Source: Montifringilla adamsi (taxonomy: Eukaryota > Chordata > Aves > Passeriformes > Passeridae). From it: a DNA stretch of 64,000 bases. Numbering within the stretch: the stretch's first letter is position 1; the number at the start of each line of letters is the position of its first letter. This document shows positions 13,401 to 25,800 of the stretch, piece after piece. Location: the NCBI GenBank assembly GCA_017590115.1, contig JAGGNK010008670.1, positions 310,001 to 374,000 on the forward strand, written 5' to 3'. The notes below the pieces were generated by a model. That model was not told where the DNA came from. It did not search any database and saw only the letters and a program-made list of their open reading frames with translations. A program made the translations under genes and the position numbers.

Positions 13401-16400
13401 TATGGCGTTGTGCTGGTGCGGGTCTAACGTTTGGGAGGAACCGATGTCTTAGCAATGGCTGTAATTTTGTGTTTTGGTCAGTGCCCGTATTGCAGTCGGT
13501 GCGCTCCGGCACCTTTGCACCATTCCGGCGGTGTTGCCGATGGTGTCAGCAGCTCCGAGCAGCCTTGAGGCAGCCCCGGCGCACGGAGCCTGTTGGCGAG
13601 GAGTAAAAAAGGCCGCAGGCCCGGAGCGCTCGTCAGTACGGTTCCCGGCCCTCGGGGCGGCCGGAGCAGAGCCTGGGCGAGCCCTGCGGGTCCCTGAGGC
13701 ACCGCAGAAGCGCTCAGGGGAAACTGCTGGGTTCGGGGTCTTCGGCGGTTTACCGCGGCTCTATAGAGGCGGCTGCTGAAAGGCGAGGCAGAGGACAGCT
13801 CGGGGATATTTAACTCCTGCAGTTCCCGTGTCGTGCTGACATAGAGGTGGCTGGGAGAGCCATTGCCTATCTGGACAGTCCCAGAGAGGGATTCAGACGC
13901 CTCTGCGTGAAGATTTTTTTTTTTTTTTTTTTTTTTTGGCACAGAGCAAGGGATTGCTTATATCGATTTCATAAATTAATCATAACAGATTTTTGCAGGG
14001 AAAGCGAGTGATTTGATGCTTAGTGGGTATTTCCAGAACTCTGTGTCTGTGCTGGGATGTGGAGCAAATCATGTCACACCCAGGGCTTGCCTGTTGGGAT
14101 TTGTGATGTGTAATTTCACTGCGGATCAGGTTTTCTCTGTGCCATAAAACATGCGAGTTGGAAGAGGGTGAGTGCTGCTGGGCTGTGGTGACAGTGCTGT
14201 CTGTGTTCAGTGTCTCCTGAGGCTACAGGCGGGTGTTTGAGGAGTACATGCGGGTGATCAGCCAGCGGTACCCAGACATCCGGATCGAAGGGGAGAACTA
14301 CCTTCCTCAACCTATCTATAGGTGAGCCTGTCACTTCATGCTGTGTGCTCTCTGCCGGTCTGCTCTCCAGTGGTAAACACGTGCATTTACACTGAAATAA
14401 TGCTGAAAATGTAAACTTGAGGGGATTTTCTATTGCAGTTGCATACAAGGAGACTCGTATGATTTCCTTGTATGTGATTTTCTTGCCTTCCAGGTAGCTG
14501 CCTTAATTTTCCATACAAGTATCATTATCTGGATATCTGTATGATGAGGCCTGTCATATCCAATCTAAAATAAATTACATAACTTTTTTTTGAAACAGTG
14601 AATTTTCCTAGCTTTTCTTCATGCTGTATCTGGACATAAATTCAGTTTGTTGCTCAGGCTTATGCACTTAGTGATAAATCCCTGTAATGGGTTAAGGACT
14701 CAGAGGAAGGGAAAGTTCAGTGTTAACATCTGAATCAGGGAGAGCTCACCTCAGGTTGGGGGCTGCCGGAGTGCCTTTGCTGCAGCTGTGGGGGGAAGGC
14801 CCAAAGAAATTCAGAAAAAGGCAAAATAGTGTTATTGCTGTTACTTAAAGCAGCGTGCCCACGCTGGGGAGTGATGCCATAGTTACTGGGTGGCTCCTGA
14901 ACACTCGTTGGCCCGATTTCTGGCAGGGTTGTGGTGGTGGGAGGCTGCGGGGCGCAGTGCCTCGGTGTGGGCTGGCTCTGGGGAGTTGTACATCACTGGG
15001 AAATGCTCCACAGGAAGTGGTGCCTGTCAGTCAGTCATGTCTGTAATATGGAACAGCTTTAGAAACTGAATCTGTTACCCAGTTCAGGCACATAAAAGTT
15101 AAAAGCAAAGTCCCATTTGAAGTCTGCTGAGGAGCAAAAGACTGTCTGTGGTTTACAGGAAGGTGTTATTCTGGGGTGCTGTGCAAAAGCAGGGCCTTAT
15201 TGGGGGTGTTATGTGTGTTGCTTTTTTTTTTTTTTTTGTAGGTTTGATTTGGGGTTTTTTTGCAGCGAGATAAATCTTGGAAAGTTTCGTACTTCCCCTG
15301 AAACATTTGATTGTATGCTGTCCAAGTTCTCCTAGTGATGTGAATTACAGTTGTGTATGGTGAAGTAGAAGCTGAACCTTTCAGTCACTTGTGTGTTGTC
15401 TCCAACAGGCACATAGCATCCTTTCTGTCTGTCTTCAAACTAGTATTAATTGGCTTAATCATCGTTGGCAAGGACCCGTTTGCTTTCTTTGGCATGCAAG
15501 CTCCAAGCATCTGGCAGTGGGGCCAGGAAAACAAGGTAAAGGACATACTTCTTTTAGTCTGAAAAAGCAGCTTCAGAGTTACTTCATGAGGGTGCTCTGT
15601 GAGTCCCTGAGTTATGACCTTTCATATGCTGCAGCCTTATGGTAGAATAATTCTTACCAGTTGTGCTTTATGCTTTTGACAAACCCAGGTGCACTTCTGT
15701 GATCTCTTTCCAAGCTGCTGCTACTGCAGAGGGGCAGCTGAGGTTAAAGTGCTAACAAAGATGATTAAAGAGTTCTTTATTTTTTAGGGCTCAAGAAGAG
15801 CATTTCAAGCCAGTGTTGTTGATGTTAAAATTACAGTTTCCCTTCTCTGTTGTCTCACAACAGTTTTGCAGTTGATGCTTCCATCAGACTCCTGATAGAT
15901 TAGGCAGCAATTAGAAGGGTGTTAGAAAAATGAAGTTGAAATGTTGTGGGTGTTTTTGGAGAGCAGACTGGCATGACATTGTGGGAAAATATCCCCATGA
16001 GTCAGTAGTGATGATGCCAGTAGATTCAGGGTGTTGTACTCTGATTTAGAGTAACCTTGTTCCAGATGTATTCCACTAAACTAAAGTAATTTACAGACCT
16101 TCACGCTGAGCTGCCCAGTGCCCTGGGTCTTTCACTGGCCAGTTTGCATGCCCAGAAGCTGTAATATTTCCAGTTGAATTAAATGGGCCAACTCGGTGCC
16201 TGGCTGGGCTGGCTGCGGTGTGTGGCTGCTGTCCCTGTGCCAGGTTCTGTGGTGTTGCAGTGACTGGTGTGAGTGTGCCTGTGAACAGGAAGTTAGAGAG
16301 GTGCTGGCGGTGAGGGAGGAGCTGCACTGCTGAAGATGCTGTCCTTTCCTCCTTAGTCACCCATGCGCAGAGAAAATTGAGGTGTAGAGCTGGGAGGTGT

Positions 16401-17678
16401 GCAGGAGGGTCAGTGGTTCCTGTGCACGTGACTTGCCTTGCTCTGCCGTTTGTGGCTGGGCCCTTGGCTCTGGAGATTGCTGTGACAGTGACAGGCTGTG
16501 TCTGGAACGGTTGAGTTCCCATGTCACGCTGCCAGCCCCCCTGCAGCTGGCTGTGCTGGTCTGCGAGTTGGGTGGCGTTGGAGCTGCTTTGGTGCTTCTC
16601 TGGGGAAGGCAAGGTGCACAGTCTGTGTCAGAGGAGGAAGGGAGGTGTCTGTAGATGGGAACATTCCTTGAGCAATCACAGAGGGAGTTCAGAGGCACCT
16701 GTGAACAACAGCGGGTGTGCCTGACATGCCTGAGGTCTGTGTGGATCTTTGTTCCCTTCCAGGTGTACGCCTGCATGATGGTCTTCTTCCTGAGCAACAT
16801 GATTGAAAACCAGTGTATGTCCACTGGGGCTTTTGAAATCACTTTGAATGGTGAGCTGAGACTTTGTTTGAGGGGTGTCACATATACACATGTGAGAGCT
16901 GTGGGGTGGGGACAATGAGGGATGGAAATTTATGTCCCAAATGTGATATGTGGAAATTGCCATCCAGTTGGATCTTTAGATGTTGCCTATCAGAATAAAT
17001 AATGAAAATCATAGAAATCTTATAAAGCAATTTATACAGATGTCAGATACTCTAGAACAGCTCTGTAAAAACTTACTCAGAGGGATATTTGGTGCCTTGG
17101 AAAAACTGTGTTATATTCTTTCTTTGTGTGTGATGTGCATTAAATAAGAAACCATCAGCTAGAGGCATGTACTCTCCAATTAGATGCTTTCCCTGTCTGT
17201 TCTGCAGCATGCTTTAGCTTTGGAATCCTAAAGAATCCATTTCTATTCCCAGATTATCAGTACTGATGGACAACAGTACTGATTCTTCAGGTAGAGAGGA
17301 ATGTCAGTGGATATTTTGCAGCTCTCCATCAATATGATACACTTCTAAATGGAAGCGTTAGACAGTCTGCTCTCCTAATTGGGCTGGGGTTCAGCATAGC
17401 CAGAGGTTGGAAGCATTGTTGATTCAGATATTTTCCTGAACACCAACTCAGACAGTTTTCTAGAGCTTCTCAGTTCCATGTTTCCACCAGCTCTGCCTGT
17501 TTTTGGTGCTCCCAGTGTAACAGTGCTTCTCTGCCGTGTGTGTTCTGCACTAGATGTCCCAGTGTGGTCTAAGCTGGAGTCTGGCCACCTCCCTTCCATG
17601 CAGCAGCTTGTACAGATCCTTGATAACGAGATGAAGCTCAATGTGCACATGGAGTCAATGCCCCATCATCGATCATAG
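12948..17678 (+). CDS. SELENOT: SELENOT, selenoprotein T (thioredoxin reductase-like, contains Sec)
   Basis: An ER-membrane thioredoxin-fold oxidoreductase with a CVSU redox motif, acting in ER redox balance and calcium handling. Exons: 12948-13093, 14211-14321, 15409-15535, 16763-16850, 17554-17678; phases agree and give 198 residues including Sec. The split cysteine codon at the exon 1/2 junction is followed by GTC TCC TGA GGC, so TGA at 14218-14220 encodes Sec in C-V-S-U-G-Y-R-R. Downstream motifs YMRVISQRYPDIRIEGENY, the hydrophobic FKLVLIGLIIVG segment and NKVYACMMVFFLSNMIENQ match the family, and it ends MPHHRS. The N-terminal Leu/Ala-rich signal peptide reads in frame, but there is no ATG; I placed the start at CTG 12948, where vertebrate orthologues have AUG-Arg-Leu. 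It is tightly downstream of EIF2A and convergent with ERICH6. Confidence 0.95.
14218..14220 (+). other. SELENOT: In-frame UGA selenocysteine codon
   Basis: TGA sits between the Ser codon TCC and the Gly codon GGC in SELENOT exon 2, at the Sec position of the CxxU motif. Reading continues open for 184 bases of conserved protein in later exons, and a SECIS hairpin is present in the 3'UTR. Confidence 0.97.
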
Positions 17679-18375
17679 CCCCATCGATCAGCACTGAAAC
17701 TTCTCGTAAGTCTCCTCCAGTCACCAGTGTGTTTGCCCAGGTAAGATGGGCACACTGGAGACTGGATTTTAGGATTGTGTGTTTGTTCAGTTAAATGTTT
17801 TTTTCTGGAGAACAGCTCCCATGATGTTAAACTGCCACATGTGGTGTCACAGAGGCTGTTGGGTGGGAGGTTTTGGGATGTGGCTCATTCTGCCTGTCTC
17901 AGAGCAGGAAGCTGGCATTCCATGAGGCAGGAGAATGTGTGTTACAGCAGGCAGAAGGCCTAACGTCAGTGAAGTGTGTGTGCAGAGATCAGAAACACTG
18001 CTTTTGTGCATTAGAATAGCATCTGTCCAGGGGCTTAAGGTCTCCCTGGCTTTTAACCCAGTTGAATTCCAGAGCCTTGGGGAACAGGATGCTGTCTATT
18101 CCTTGCTTAATCCTGGAGAGCAGAGCACTGTCATGCTCTGTTGTACTGCCCTGCTCCTCTGCAAAAGCCCCACGGCTTCTGGTAGCATGGAGTTCACGTC
18201 CTGTAGGTATTGTGTGACAAACCACTTCCACGTCCCCGTGTCACCTGTGGCTTAGCATAGCTTACGAGTCCCCATCTTGGGCTGGCTCTGTGCAGGGGTG
18301 CTGCTGTGGTGCAGGGCTGTTGCTGACTGTAACCCAGGTGTCTCTCCACAGGCATTGGGTGGTGGTTCCCGGGCC

Positions 18376-18454
18376 ACGTGGTGCAGACCCATGAAGGCCT
18401 GCACTGAAGACAGCTGCTGTTGGTGCAGGCTGGATGCCTCTCTTGCAGCCACGT
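18376..18454 (+). promoter_or_regulatory. SELENOT: SECIS element in the SELENOT 3'UTR
   Basis: A hairpin that recruits SBP2 and the Sec-specific elongation factor. The lower helix pairs ACGTGG (18376-18381) with CCACGT (18449-18454), and TGCA (18382-18385) with TGCA (18444-18447). The non-Watson-Crick core has ATGA at 18391-18394 facing GGAT at 18432-18435. The upper helix pairs GCCTGCAC (18397-18404) with GTGCAGGC (18423-18430). The conserved AA of the apical loop is at 18407-18408, twelve bases after ATGA, as the family requires. It lies ~700 bases past the stop. Confidence 0.88.
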
Positions 18455-18795
18455 TGTGCCTCCTGGACAAACACTCAATGAGCCCTGTTTCAGTGCTGGC
18501 CGGTCCACACTGCACAGCCACGAGTGCAATAATACTGTATAGTTTTTTTAAGACTTCATTCGACCAGTTCATAGATCAGCAATGCAGGCATTACTAATGG
18601 TAACTTATTTTATATTCATGTTTCACACTATGGCAGATTGAGTTATACCTAATTTTTCCTTGAAAAAAGAGAAGTTTGTTTAATCTGTTGTATTTTATAT
18701 GAATTTATGTTCTTTTTGTAGTTTAAAATGAAGTTATAGGAGTGTCTGATATTGTCCTAAACTGTTGAGTAATTGATAGCTGTCTATCAAATCTC

Positions 18796-18801
18796 TTTAA
18801 T
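18796..18801 (-). promoter_or_regulatory. Candidate ERICH6 poly(A) signal ATTAAA
   Basis: ATTAAA on the minus strand about 100 bases after the ERICH6 stop. A second ATTAAA lies ~120 bases further on. No AATAAA was seen nearby. Confidence 0.4.
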
Positions 18802-18903
18802 GTGGTTAAAACAGGTTTGTATATTTTTCAAAATCTATGGCAGAGTCGAACAGTGCATTATATACTGAATTATATAAGCAAAATTGTATGCGGAATTGTT
18901 ACA

Positions 18904-21900
18904 TCACTTGGTGACTTCAGTGAAAATTAAGATCAGCTGCTCTTTAATCATGTGGACCAGCTCCAGCAGTTCTTCCTTGGCCATTTGAGAGATGAGCTGG
19001 GCCTTCCTGCTGTCCTGAATAGAACCCAAGAACATTAATTGAAATAAAGAGTTCCCATTTCCTGTGTGAAGTACCTTGTTTGTCACCGATGGACATTCTT
19101 GGAACTGCAATTGAAAAACTGCATAAAAAACCAACTTTCCAAAGTTACCGACCTTGTATTTGTCATGTGTAAGCCCCTGAGAACCCCGAGTGTGAGGAAA
19201 GGCACATGGGGCTTGGTCTTATCCTTCAGGCACCTGCTGCAGTTCAGCTGTGGCCTCCCTGGGGGAAGCTGGCCAGGTGCATCCCTAGTTTCAAAGGCAG
19301 CTCTGCGAGGCTGGGAGGTTCCTCACTGCTGACTGCAGCACCACGGGCCTCTGAACACCCACTGACAGCTCTGTTTGCAGTGCTTGAACCAGAGCCCAGC
19401 CCAGGCTGCAGCTGGTGCTCCCTGGAGCCAAGCATAGGTGATTGCTTTGGGCACTCTGAGGGCATTTGTTGCTCTCTGTGCAGGGAACCACCTTGTCTTG
19501 TACCTGCAACTGGCTGAGCTGCCGTGGGCCTGGGTACCAGGAACACTTGGGGCTTCCTGCTGATGCCACCTTCTTGTCAGGAGTGTCAGAGCAGTACATG
19601 GGTACAAACCTGTACACCAGGTTTGAGAAACGCCTGCCTGTGCCAGAGCAGTCCGAGGCCCTGGCTCGGGTGTGCCCTTTGTGCCTTACCCGAGGGCTGA
19701 AGGCAGAAGGGAGCCTGCTCAGGAGCAGTGCACTGCTGCGGAGCACGGCACTGCTCTGCCCGAGCAAAGCGCTCTCGTGCCTCCGTGACCAAGGTGTCAC
19801 TGCGGGCTGGTAGCGCCTGCCCTGATCCCATTTGGGGCTGTGCAGGTCAGCCCTGGACTGCCCTTTCCTCTGCACCGGGGCAGGCAGGGCCGGAGGAGAA
19901 ACCTTGCTGAGCACATGCAGCTGCCACAGCATCAGGGACTGTCTCTGGCTCATTTTACCTTACACCACACACACACTGGTCAGAGTTCCTGGGCGTTTAC
20001 TATTGCCTTGATGGAGCTGCGCAGCTCATCACTTATGTCAGCAGCCATGCAGAGCTCCAGGATCTTCACAGCCTGGGTGATGAGGTACATGGGAGGCTGC
20101 ATTTTGTTCCACTGCTCATTGGAAGGGAAGTTGAGGCATCCCCGCATCCTTTCGAAGAGCTGCAGGATCCTCACGCGGAAGGCAAGCAGCAGGAGCTCAT
20201 CCTCACCCAGCCGGGCTGGAGGAGGCAGCTGGCTGCTGGTGCTGACCTGCAGAACAGAGGACACGTGTCAGCAGAGCCACCCGAGCTGGCGACGGGGCTT
20301 CTGTCTCCAGCAGACAAACCTGCCCCTGTGACAGGAGCCTGCAGAGGAAAGGAGCTGCCATGCACCCTGCCCACATGGCTCACAGCTCTTCTCCCTGTGG
20401 CAGAGCCAGGGTGACCTTGGGGATGTTGCCAGGGACCTGCCTGGGAGTGGAGTCCCACACTGTGGCTCCTTGCAGCGAGCTGGGGCTGGCAAGTGCCCCA
20501 TCTCCATAAGAGTGGCAGGAATACATGCATCTCCACAGCTTTCTTTTTGGGGATGGAGCATGGGACAACATAGGGCGCATCCACCACAGGATAAGCACAG
20601 AGGAGAGCTCCCCTGGCTGCCCCACTCCCGCTGTGGGGAGTGGCTCAGGACAGGAACAATTACCTGCACTTTGGTTCCCATGTTGAGTTTTGCTTGTCGC
20701 CCCATGGCAAGGAAGGAGATGAAGATCTTGTCCTGGGCCAGGATCCTGACCCCCACGTGGCGGTTCAGGGAGATGAAAATGGGGCTCAGTGGCACCTGGG
20801 GTCCTGGTGACAAGTTCGGCCACATCCACCTTCTCACCCTGTTGCCTGCTTGGTCCAAATACTGCCCACCCTGGATACTCATATTTATCCTAAAGAAGGG
20901 GAAATGGAAGCTCTGAACCCTGTAAGCTCCTGCGGCAGAAGCTCTCTTATTCCCTTGAGGGATGGGACAGAGGCACAGCAGGGACAGGGTCTGTCCCCCA
21001 CCTCTCAAGGCACAGCTGGGTGGCCTTGCTGCTCTGGGGGCACCCAAAGCAGGGCCTATGAGCTGCTGAATTTGTCTATTTTTGGATACTATTAAAAATA
21101 GCCTTTATGGCCTTTGAAATGTCAGTGCACAGAGGAGACAGCAAAGCTGCTGAACGCACCACTCATCTCCGGTCGGGTAATAGCATGTGCTCCTGCCATC
21201 AGACTGAAACAGTGCTCGGATTTTGAGTGTCCTCCGCTCGTCTTCCTGTACTATGCACATCAGCTGCTCTCTGGCTTGTGTAATGATGATGGCCAGGTTT
21301 CCAGATGGATAGCTGCTGCTAGGTAAGGTGTTTGTAACCCCCTGCTGTGCTTGGTTGATCTGTTATTACACACTAAATACTTCTGGGTACTACTCTGGGG
21401 TGTAAAATATATATATATAAAATATATATACATATATATAATCTGATTTATTTTATATATATATAATCTGATATATTACCCAGAGCACTGTGTTAAAGGT
21501 GTGCTGCTTCCTTGGGCTGGGTCTTGGAAGCTAGAGCTCATTGGAGCTGCTGGCTGTTCTTGGAAACCTCAGCCCAGGAGCTGTGTCAAGATTCACTTCC
21601 GCTGCTCCTCAGAGCGAGTGGGAGCCATGAGCTGGGTTGTAATAAAGTGGACCCCGACACACTTAAAATTAGTAACAGCCCTGGACTAAGGCAGGCAAGT
21701 GAACCCTGTAAAGGATACAATAACTGCAAGGTTCCGTCTGGGAGCATGGTAAGGAATTTCTTTCCATTTTTGTAGTACTTCTGCACCAATTTACCCTTCC
21801 CCACCTAAGAATGGAAGGATAAAACGGATGAGAGCAGTCTGGCACAGCTGCCCTGTGAAAATGGGCACTGCCAGGGTCTGACAGCTCGGAGCGCTGACAC

Positions 21901-24900
21901 ATCCAAGGTGCTCCCGTCGCTGTCGGCCGCAGGTACCTGCCTTTTTCCCCAGAAGACTGAAGTCGTAGCCGAGGATGCTGCGGGACATGGGTTTCTTGTC
22001 CCGCTTGAGCTGTTTCTCAGGCTCGGGCTCCTCTTCAGGCTGGGACTCGGGCTCAGACCCAGGCTCCTTCTCCAGCTCGGGCTCTTCCTCGGGCCGAAGC
22101 TCCGGCTCGGGCTCCTCAGGCCGGGGCTCCGGCTCGGGCTCCTCCTTGGGCTGGGGTTCCAGTTCAGGCTGCTCCTCGGGCCAGGACTCGGGCGTGGGCT
22201 TCTCCTTGGGCCGGAGCTCGGGCTCAGAAAGGTACTCGGGCTCGGCTGCACTTGCAACAGGCACTGGTGACCCGGCTTTGGGAGATGGGAGTTCCTGGGA
22301 AGGCTCGTAGGAAATGGGTCCAGCTTGCTGTGACCCTGCAGAGCACAGGGAGGACTTCTGTGCAGCAGTGAGGGTTGGCAGTGCCCACCGTGGGGCTGCC
22401 CGATACCTCTGCTGTAACTGGGGGAGTGGGAGTTCCTGGCTGAAACACTCCATCCTGACAGTCTGTCTCGGGGTATTTTCTAACAAGGGCAGTCCAAAGT
22501 GCTCAGCTATTTCAGAGCACAGGATTATGATAAAATATAGCATTTTTTTCAATTACGTATATACACACATCTGTGCAAAGAACAACTTTTTGGGATAACA
22601 TTTGACTCCACGCACTGGAACTGACCATTTGAGATCCCAGTGCTGCAGAAGCCTCACTGCCCTGCCACTCTCTGTGAAAACATGCCCATATTGTAAATCT
22701 GGTTCACCTGTCAAAACTCCTCCTCTACCCAAAGGCTGCTCAGTCATTCACAGCCTGGGCTAGGAATTGGTGGAATCTCCACCTGATCAGGCAAAATATG
22801 GGCAAGCCTCATTTTGGCAGTTCCTACTTCCTAAGGGCTTGGCTTTGCCATCTTATCCTCACAGGTCAGGTTCTGTGCATCTCAGCTGGGAACATCACAG
22901 ATACATACTGAAAATCATGACAAACTGTGCAAAGGGAGGTGCCTGCTCTTGTGCTCACGTGTGAGAGATGATTTAATATGGCTGTATCTATATCTAATTT
23001 AATGAGATTGCATATCTGACAATGAATGAACGTGTTGCTGTATAAAATCCTCCAGTCAGAAACCAGCAATTCCACTGAATGCACTGCTGAGATAAATGGA
23101 CAAATCCATAAGGAAATACCAGCTCACCTTTAGTGGCACTCTGCCTTAAAGACTGGTCAGCCAACTCCCTAGCCAGGTGTCTCTTCTGCTGCCTGGAAAA
23201 TAGAAGTGTTGTTGACACCTCATGTACCATGTTTAGAAAGCTGCAAGTAGTGGATACCCCTGCTGTACGAACACAATTTCTGAATCTGTTTTTCTCTCTG
23301 CTCCCAATTCCAAGTAACAGGCAGCAGAGTGTCACCAAAATACTCACACCTCAGCAGAAAGGAATTGCACCCACACAGATTCCAGTGAACAGACTGCCAC
23401 TGCAGTGGCATCAGCTCTGCTGGCAGGAGAGCTGAATATTGTAATGTGGTTTGGATCAGGATTTTATGTGAAAGAGGAGGACAGATGCCCACAAGATCAA
23501 GAAAACAGCTCATATTCAAGAATATTTTCACTATTCTTGAGTAGCTTCCTATGAATCTGACAGTGGTTTGGTGTGTGCTCTGTACATAGTAGGAGGCACT
23601 TGCACCCTCAGATTGTGAAGGATTTTTGAGGAGACCAACAGTTTACTTCCAGCTGTACTGGTTCAGTTTTCCTTTTCCCTGTGGCTTAGACTTTCCCTGG
23701 AGGCTTAAACTCCTGCACAAGCTTTGGGTCTCCTGCTAAACAGCCTAAAAACTTGCAGAGTTCTTGTGTGTGACTCTGCAAACTGTAATCCAAACAGTTC
23801 AAAACGGAAATACAAACACCAGCTTTGTTTCAGTGCCAGAGGTAGAAGCTACACCCAAATACTGTCCCTTCCCACAGCTGTGGGGGTTTTTGGCTCTACC
23901 TGTCTCTAGATAGTTCGTCTGTCAGCACTGGAATTAACATTTCACTCAGCACATGCCTTGCCACCTCCTTGTGCAGCCTGGCAATACAGGAGCCAGGAGG
24001 GACCAGAGAGAATCAGAGCTTCTGGTGCCTAAAGCAAAGGTTTTTCTTCTTTCATCCCTCTCCCTGCGGTTTCTTAGTGCTCCTTTTCCCCTCAAAGCTT
24101 CCTGTTCATTACACAGACCTGATCCCCAGTTCTCCCAGTACCTCCCAGTTTGCTCCTTTGACAGCAGCATGTTGGCTTCAGCGCCGAGGGATTCCTGGGT
24201 GCTGACAGCTCTGGGAAGGCTGCTGGCATCCTCGAGCCTCTTCCTCTCCTTCAAGATGAACTCATAGAGCTCTCGGCTGCGCTCGCAGCAGAATCTCTAC
24301 AAGGCGAGAGGGCGGAGCCGTGAGCGCGGCTGCTCCGCAGCAAAGCCCCGCTCGTCCTCCCCGCCAGCTTACGCCTTCGTGGTCCTCGGAGAGAGCCCCG
24401 TCCTCGCAGAAGGGGAACGGCCTCAGCAGGTTGCCGCAGTACTCGCACGTTGGTTCAGCATCCTCCTCTGCCTGCAGCGATGGCGGGGAGAGCGGGGAGG
24501 GGGGCATGGGGTACCAGCCCCCAGATCCCCCGTGAGCGGTGAAAATGCAACAGATGTGACAAAGCACCTAAGGGCACTCACGACAGATCCATGTCTGGGA
24601 TACCTTGGAATGATTTAACTCAAAACATTAGGTTCAGGAAACCACCAAAAAGAATAGCAGACGTGTTGTGAATAAATCAATAAATGCCCCCAAACAAAGG
24701 GAATGACTGGTATTTGTGAGTTCTGCTCCTTCCCAGGGAAGCCGCGAGCACAGAACACTGTAGCTGAGGATTTGAATGCATTACAGAGAGAAAAACTCCA
24801 TTTGTGGGAGTTTCTGAGGAAGCACCAGCAGGCTTGGTGATACAGAGCTGGTCACATCTGACCAGATGCAAACCAGGTTGGCAGCATGGTGTGTTTTGAG

Positions 24901-25482
24901 GATGGGTACTGGATATCCTGAAACAAAATTCCCTTGCTCCCCACCTCGTGCCTCGAATTAACTCTTTGGTGACTTTGCTCTGCTAAGGGTTACCGGGAAC
25001 TCTGTGCCCTGCTTGTATTCGGTGTCTGTACCTATTTATATACATTTTGTATCTGACTTAGACAAAATATTCTGCTTGGATGCAGCAGTGGGGGGAGGCT
25101 GCACAGCCTCTTGCTGTCCAGGCTGTTTCAACAGCCTCGCAGCAGAAAAACCTGTCACGAAGGGGCTCCTTTGCGGGCTCGGCAGAGGGCGTTGGTTCCA
25201 CGTTTTGCACATGGAACCGTGTGAATGAAGCATCGGGGAGCGGCCACCCCAACTGACCTCGTGGTGTACGTTTGCCTGTGATGACTCGGGTCTGTAGGCC
25301 AGGAGGGTGGGCAGGCCCGTGGGGGTGGGCTGCGGGCTGGCCGGTGGTGTCCCGCACCGCGGCTGTGCCGGGTGGTTCGTGCCCTTCCCGGGGGGCGGGA
25401 GCGAGCGGGGCTCGCCTGCCTCATGGTGTGCCCCATCGTCCGCCCCTCCGCCGGGCGCCGCGGCGAGGCCCAGCCCGTCCAT
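18904..25482 (-). CDS. ERICH6: ERICH6 (FAM194A), glutamate-rich protein 6
   Basis: A FAM194-domain protein of unknown biochemical role, reported mainly from testis and ciliated tissue. Exons in transcript order: 25482-25258, 24471-24373, 24296-24142, 23192-23128, 22506-21941, 21804-21719, 21312-21160, 20889-20664, 20246-20001, 19014-18904. All phases agree and the chain predicts 643 residues, close to the human length. Exon 1 is Pro/Gly-rich; exon 2 carries [16 protein letters not shown]. Exon 5 holds the namesake Glu/Pro repeat ([14 protein letters not shown]). Exons 6-8 form the FAM194 domain, with [28 protein letters not shown] and [17 protein letters not shown]. The exon 5 donor only fits phase if a GC donor is used. 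The start codon is the first ATG in the CpG island, just past the assembly gap. Exons 1, 5/6 junction and 10 are less certain than 7-9. Confidence 0.86.
21407..21475. repeat. (AT)n microsatellite
   Basis: Imperfect TATATA runs interrupted by AATCTG copies, in the ERICH6 intron between exons 6 and 7. Confidence 0.9.
22010..22250 (-). repeat. Coding minisatellite of ERICH6 (Glu/Pro repeats)
   Basis: Tandem degenerate copies of a roughly 24-36 base unit (plus strand reads CTCGGGCTCCTCCTCGGGC-like). It encodes the Pro-Glu-rich tract of ERICH6 exon 5 and stays in frame throughout. Confidence 0.8.
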
Positions 25483-25800
25483 GCCCGGCCCGCTGCGCCG
25501 CCGTCTCCAGGGCGACGCCGCGGCCGCGGGGCACGCCGGGACCGCGNNNNNNNNNNNNNNNNNNNNNNNNNNNNNNNNNNNNNNNNNNNNNNNNNNNNNN
25601 NNNNNNNNNNNNCCGCACCGCCCGGGACCCGCGGCCGGGAGCGGAGCCAGGGCGGCTCTCACGGGGCAGCGGGCGGCGCCCGGGCTGCGCGGGGCTGGCG
25701 GGCCCGTGGTGCTGGGGGTGCCCGAGTCCCCGCACTCGGTCCTGGTCCCGCCGTCCCGGCGCTCCGCGCCTGCCGAGCCCCGGAGCGTTACCAAACCCGA
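25270..25800. promoter_or_regulatory. CpG island, candidate bidirectional promoter upstream of ERICH6
   Basis: A very GC-rich stretch around the ERICH6 start (ATG at 25482 on the minus strand) interrupted by an assembly gap. Open frames run in several frames on both strands because stop codons are rare at this GC content. Confidence 0.6.
25547..25612. other. Assembly gap of 66 N
   Basis: Sixty-six undetermined bases in the GC-rich island ~65 bases upstream of the ERICH6 start codon. True length is unknown. Any ORF crossing it is unreliable. Confidence 1.

Larger units (their letters stand above)
17679..19048 (+). other. SELENOT: SELENOT 3'UTR with candidate poly(A) signal at 19043-19048
   Basis: After the TAG the sequence becomes A/T-rich from about 18530. 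The first canonical AATAAA on this strand is at 19043-19048. If used, the SELENOT transcript runs through the last ERICH6 exon on the opposite strand. An earlier non-canonical site cannot be excluded. Confidence 0.5.

Noticed and set aside
19980..20000. ERICH6 ending at the TGA just past 20001 (INAQEL-type end)
   Set aside because: A GTAAAC donor at 20000 joins in phase to a good acceptor at 19014 and a 36-residue coding exon; the read-through end remains an alternative isoform.
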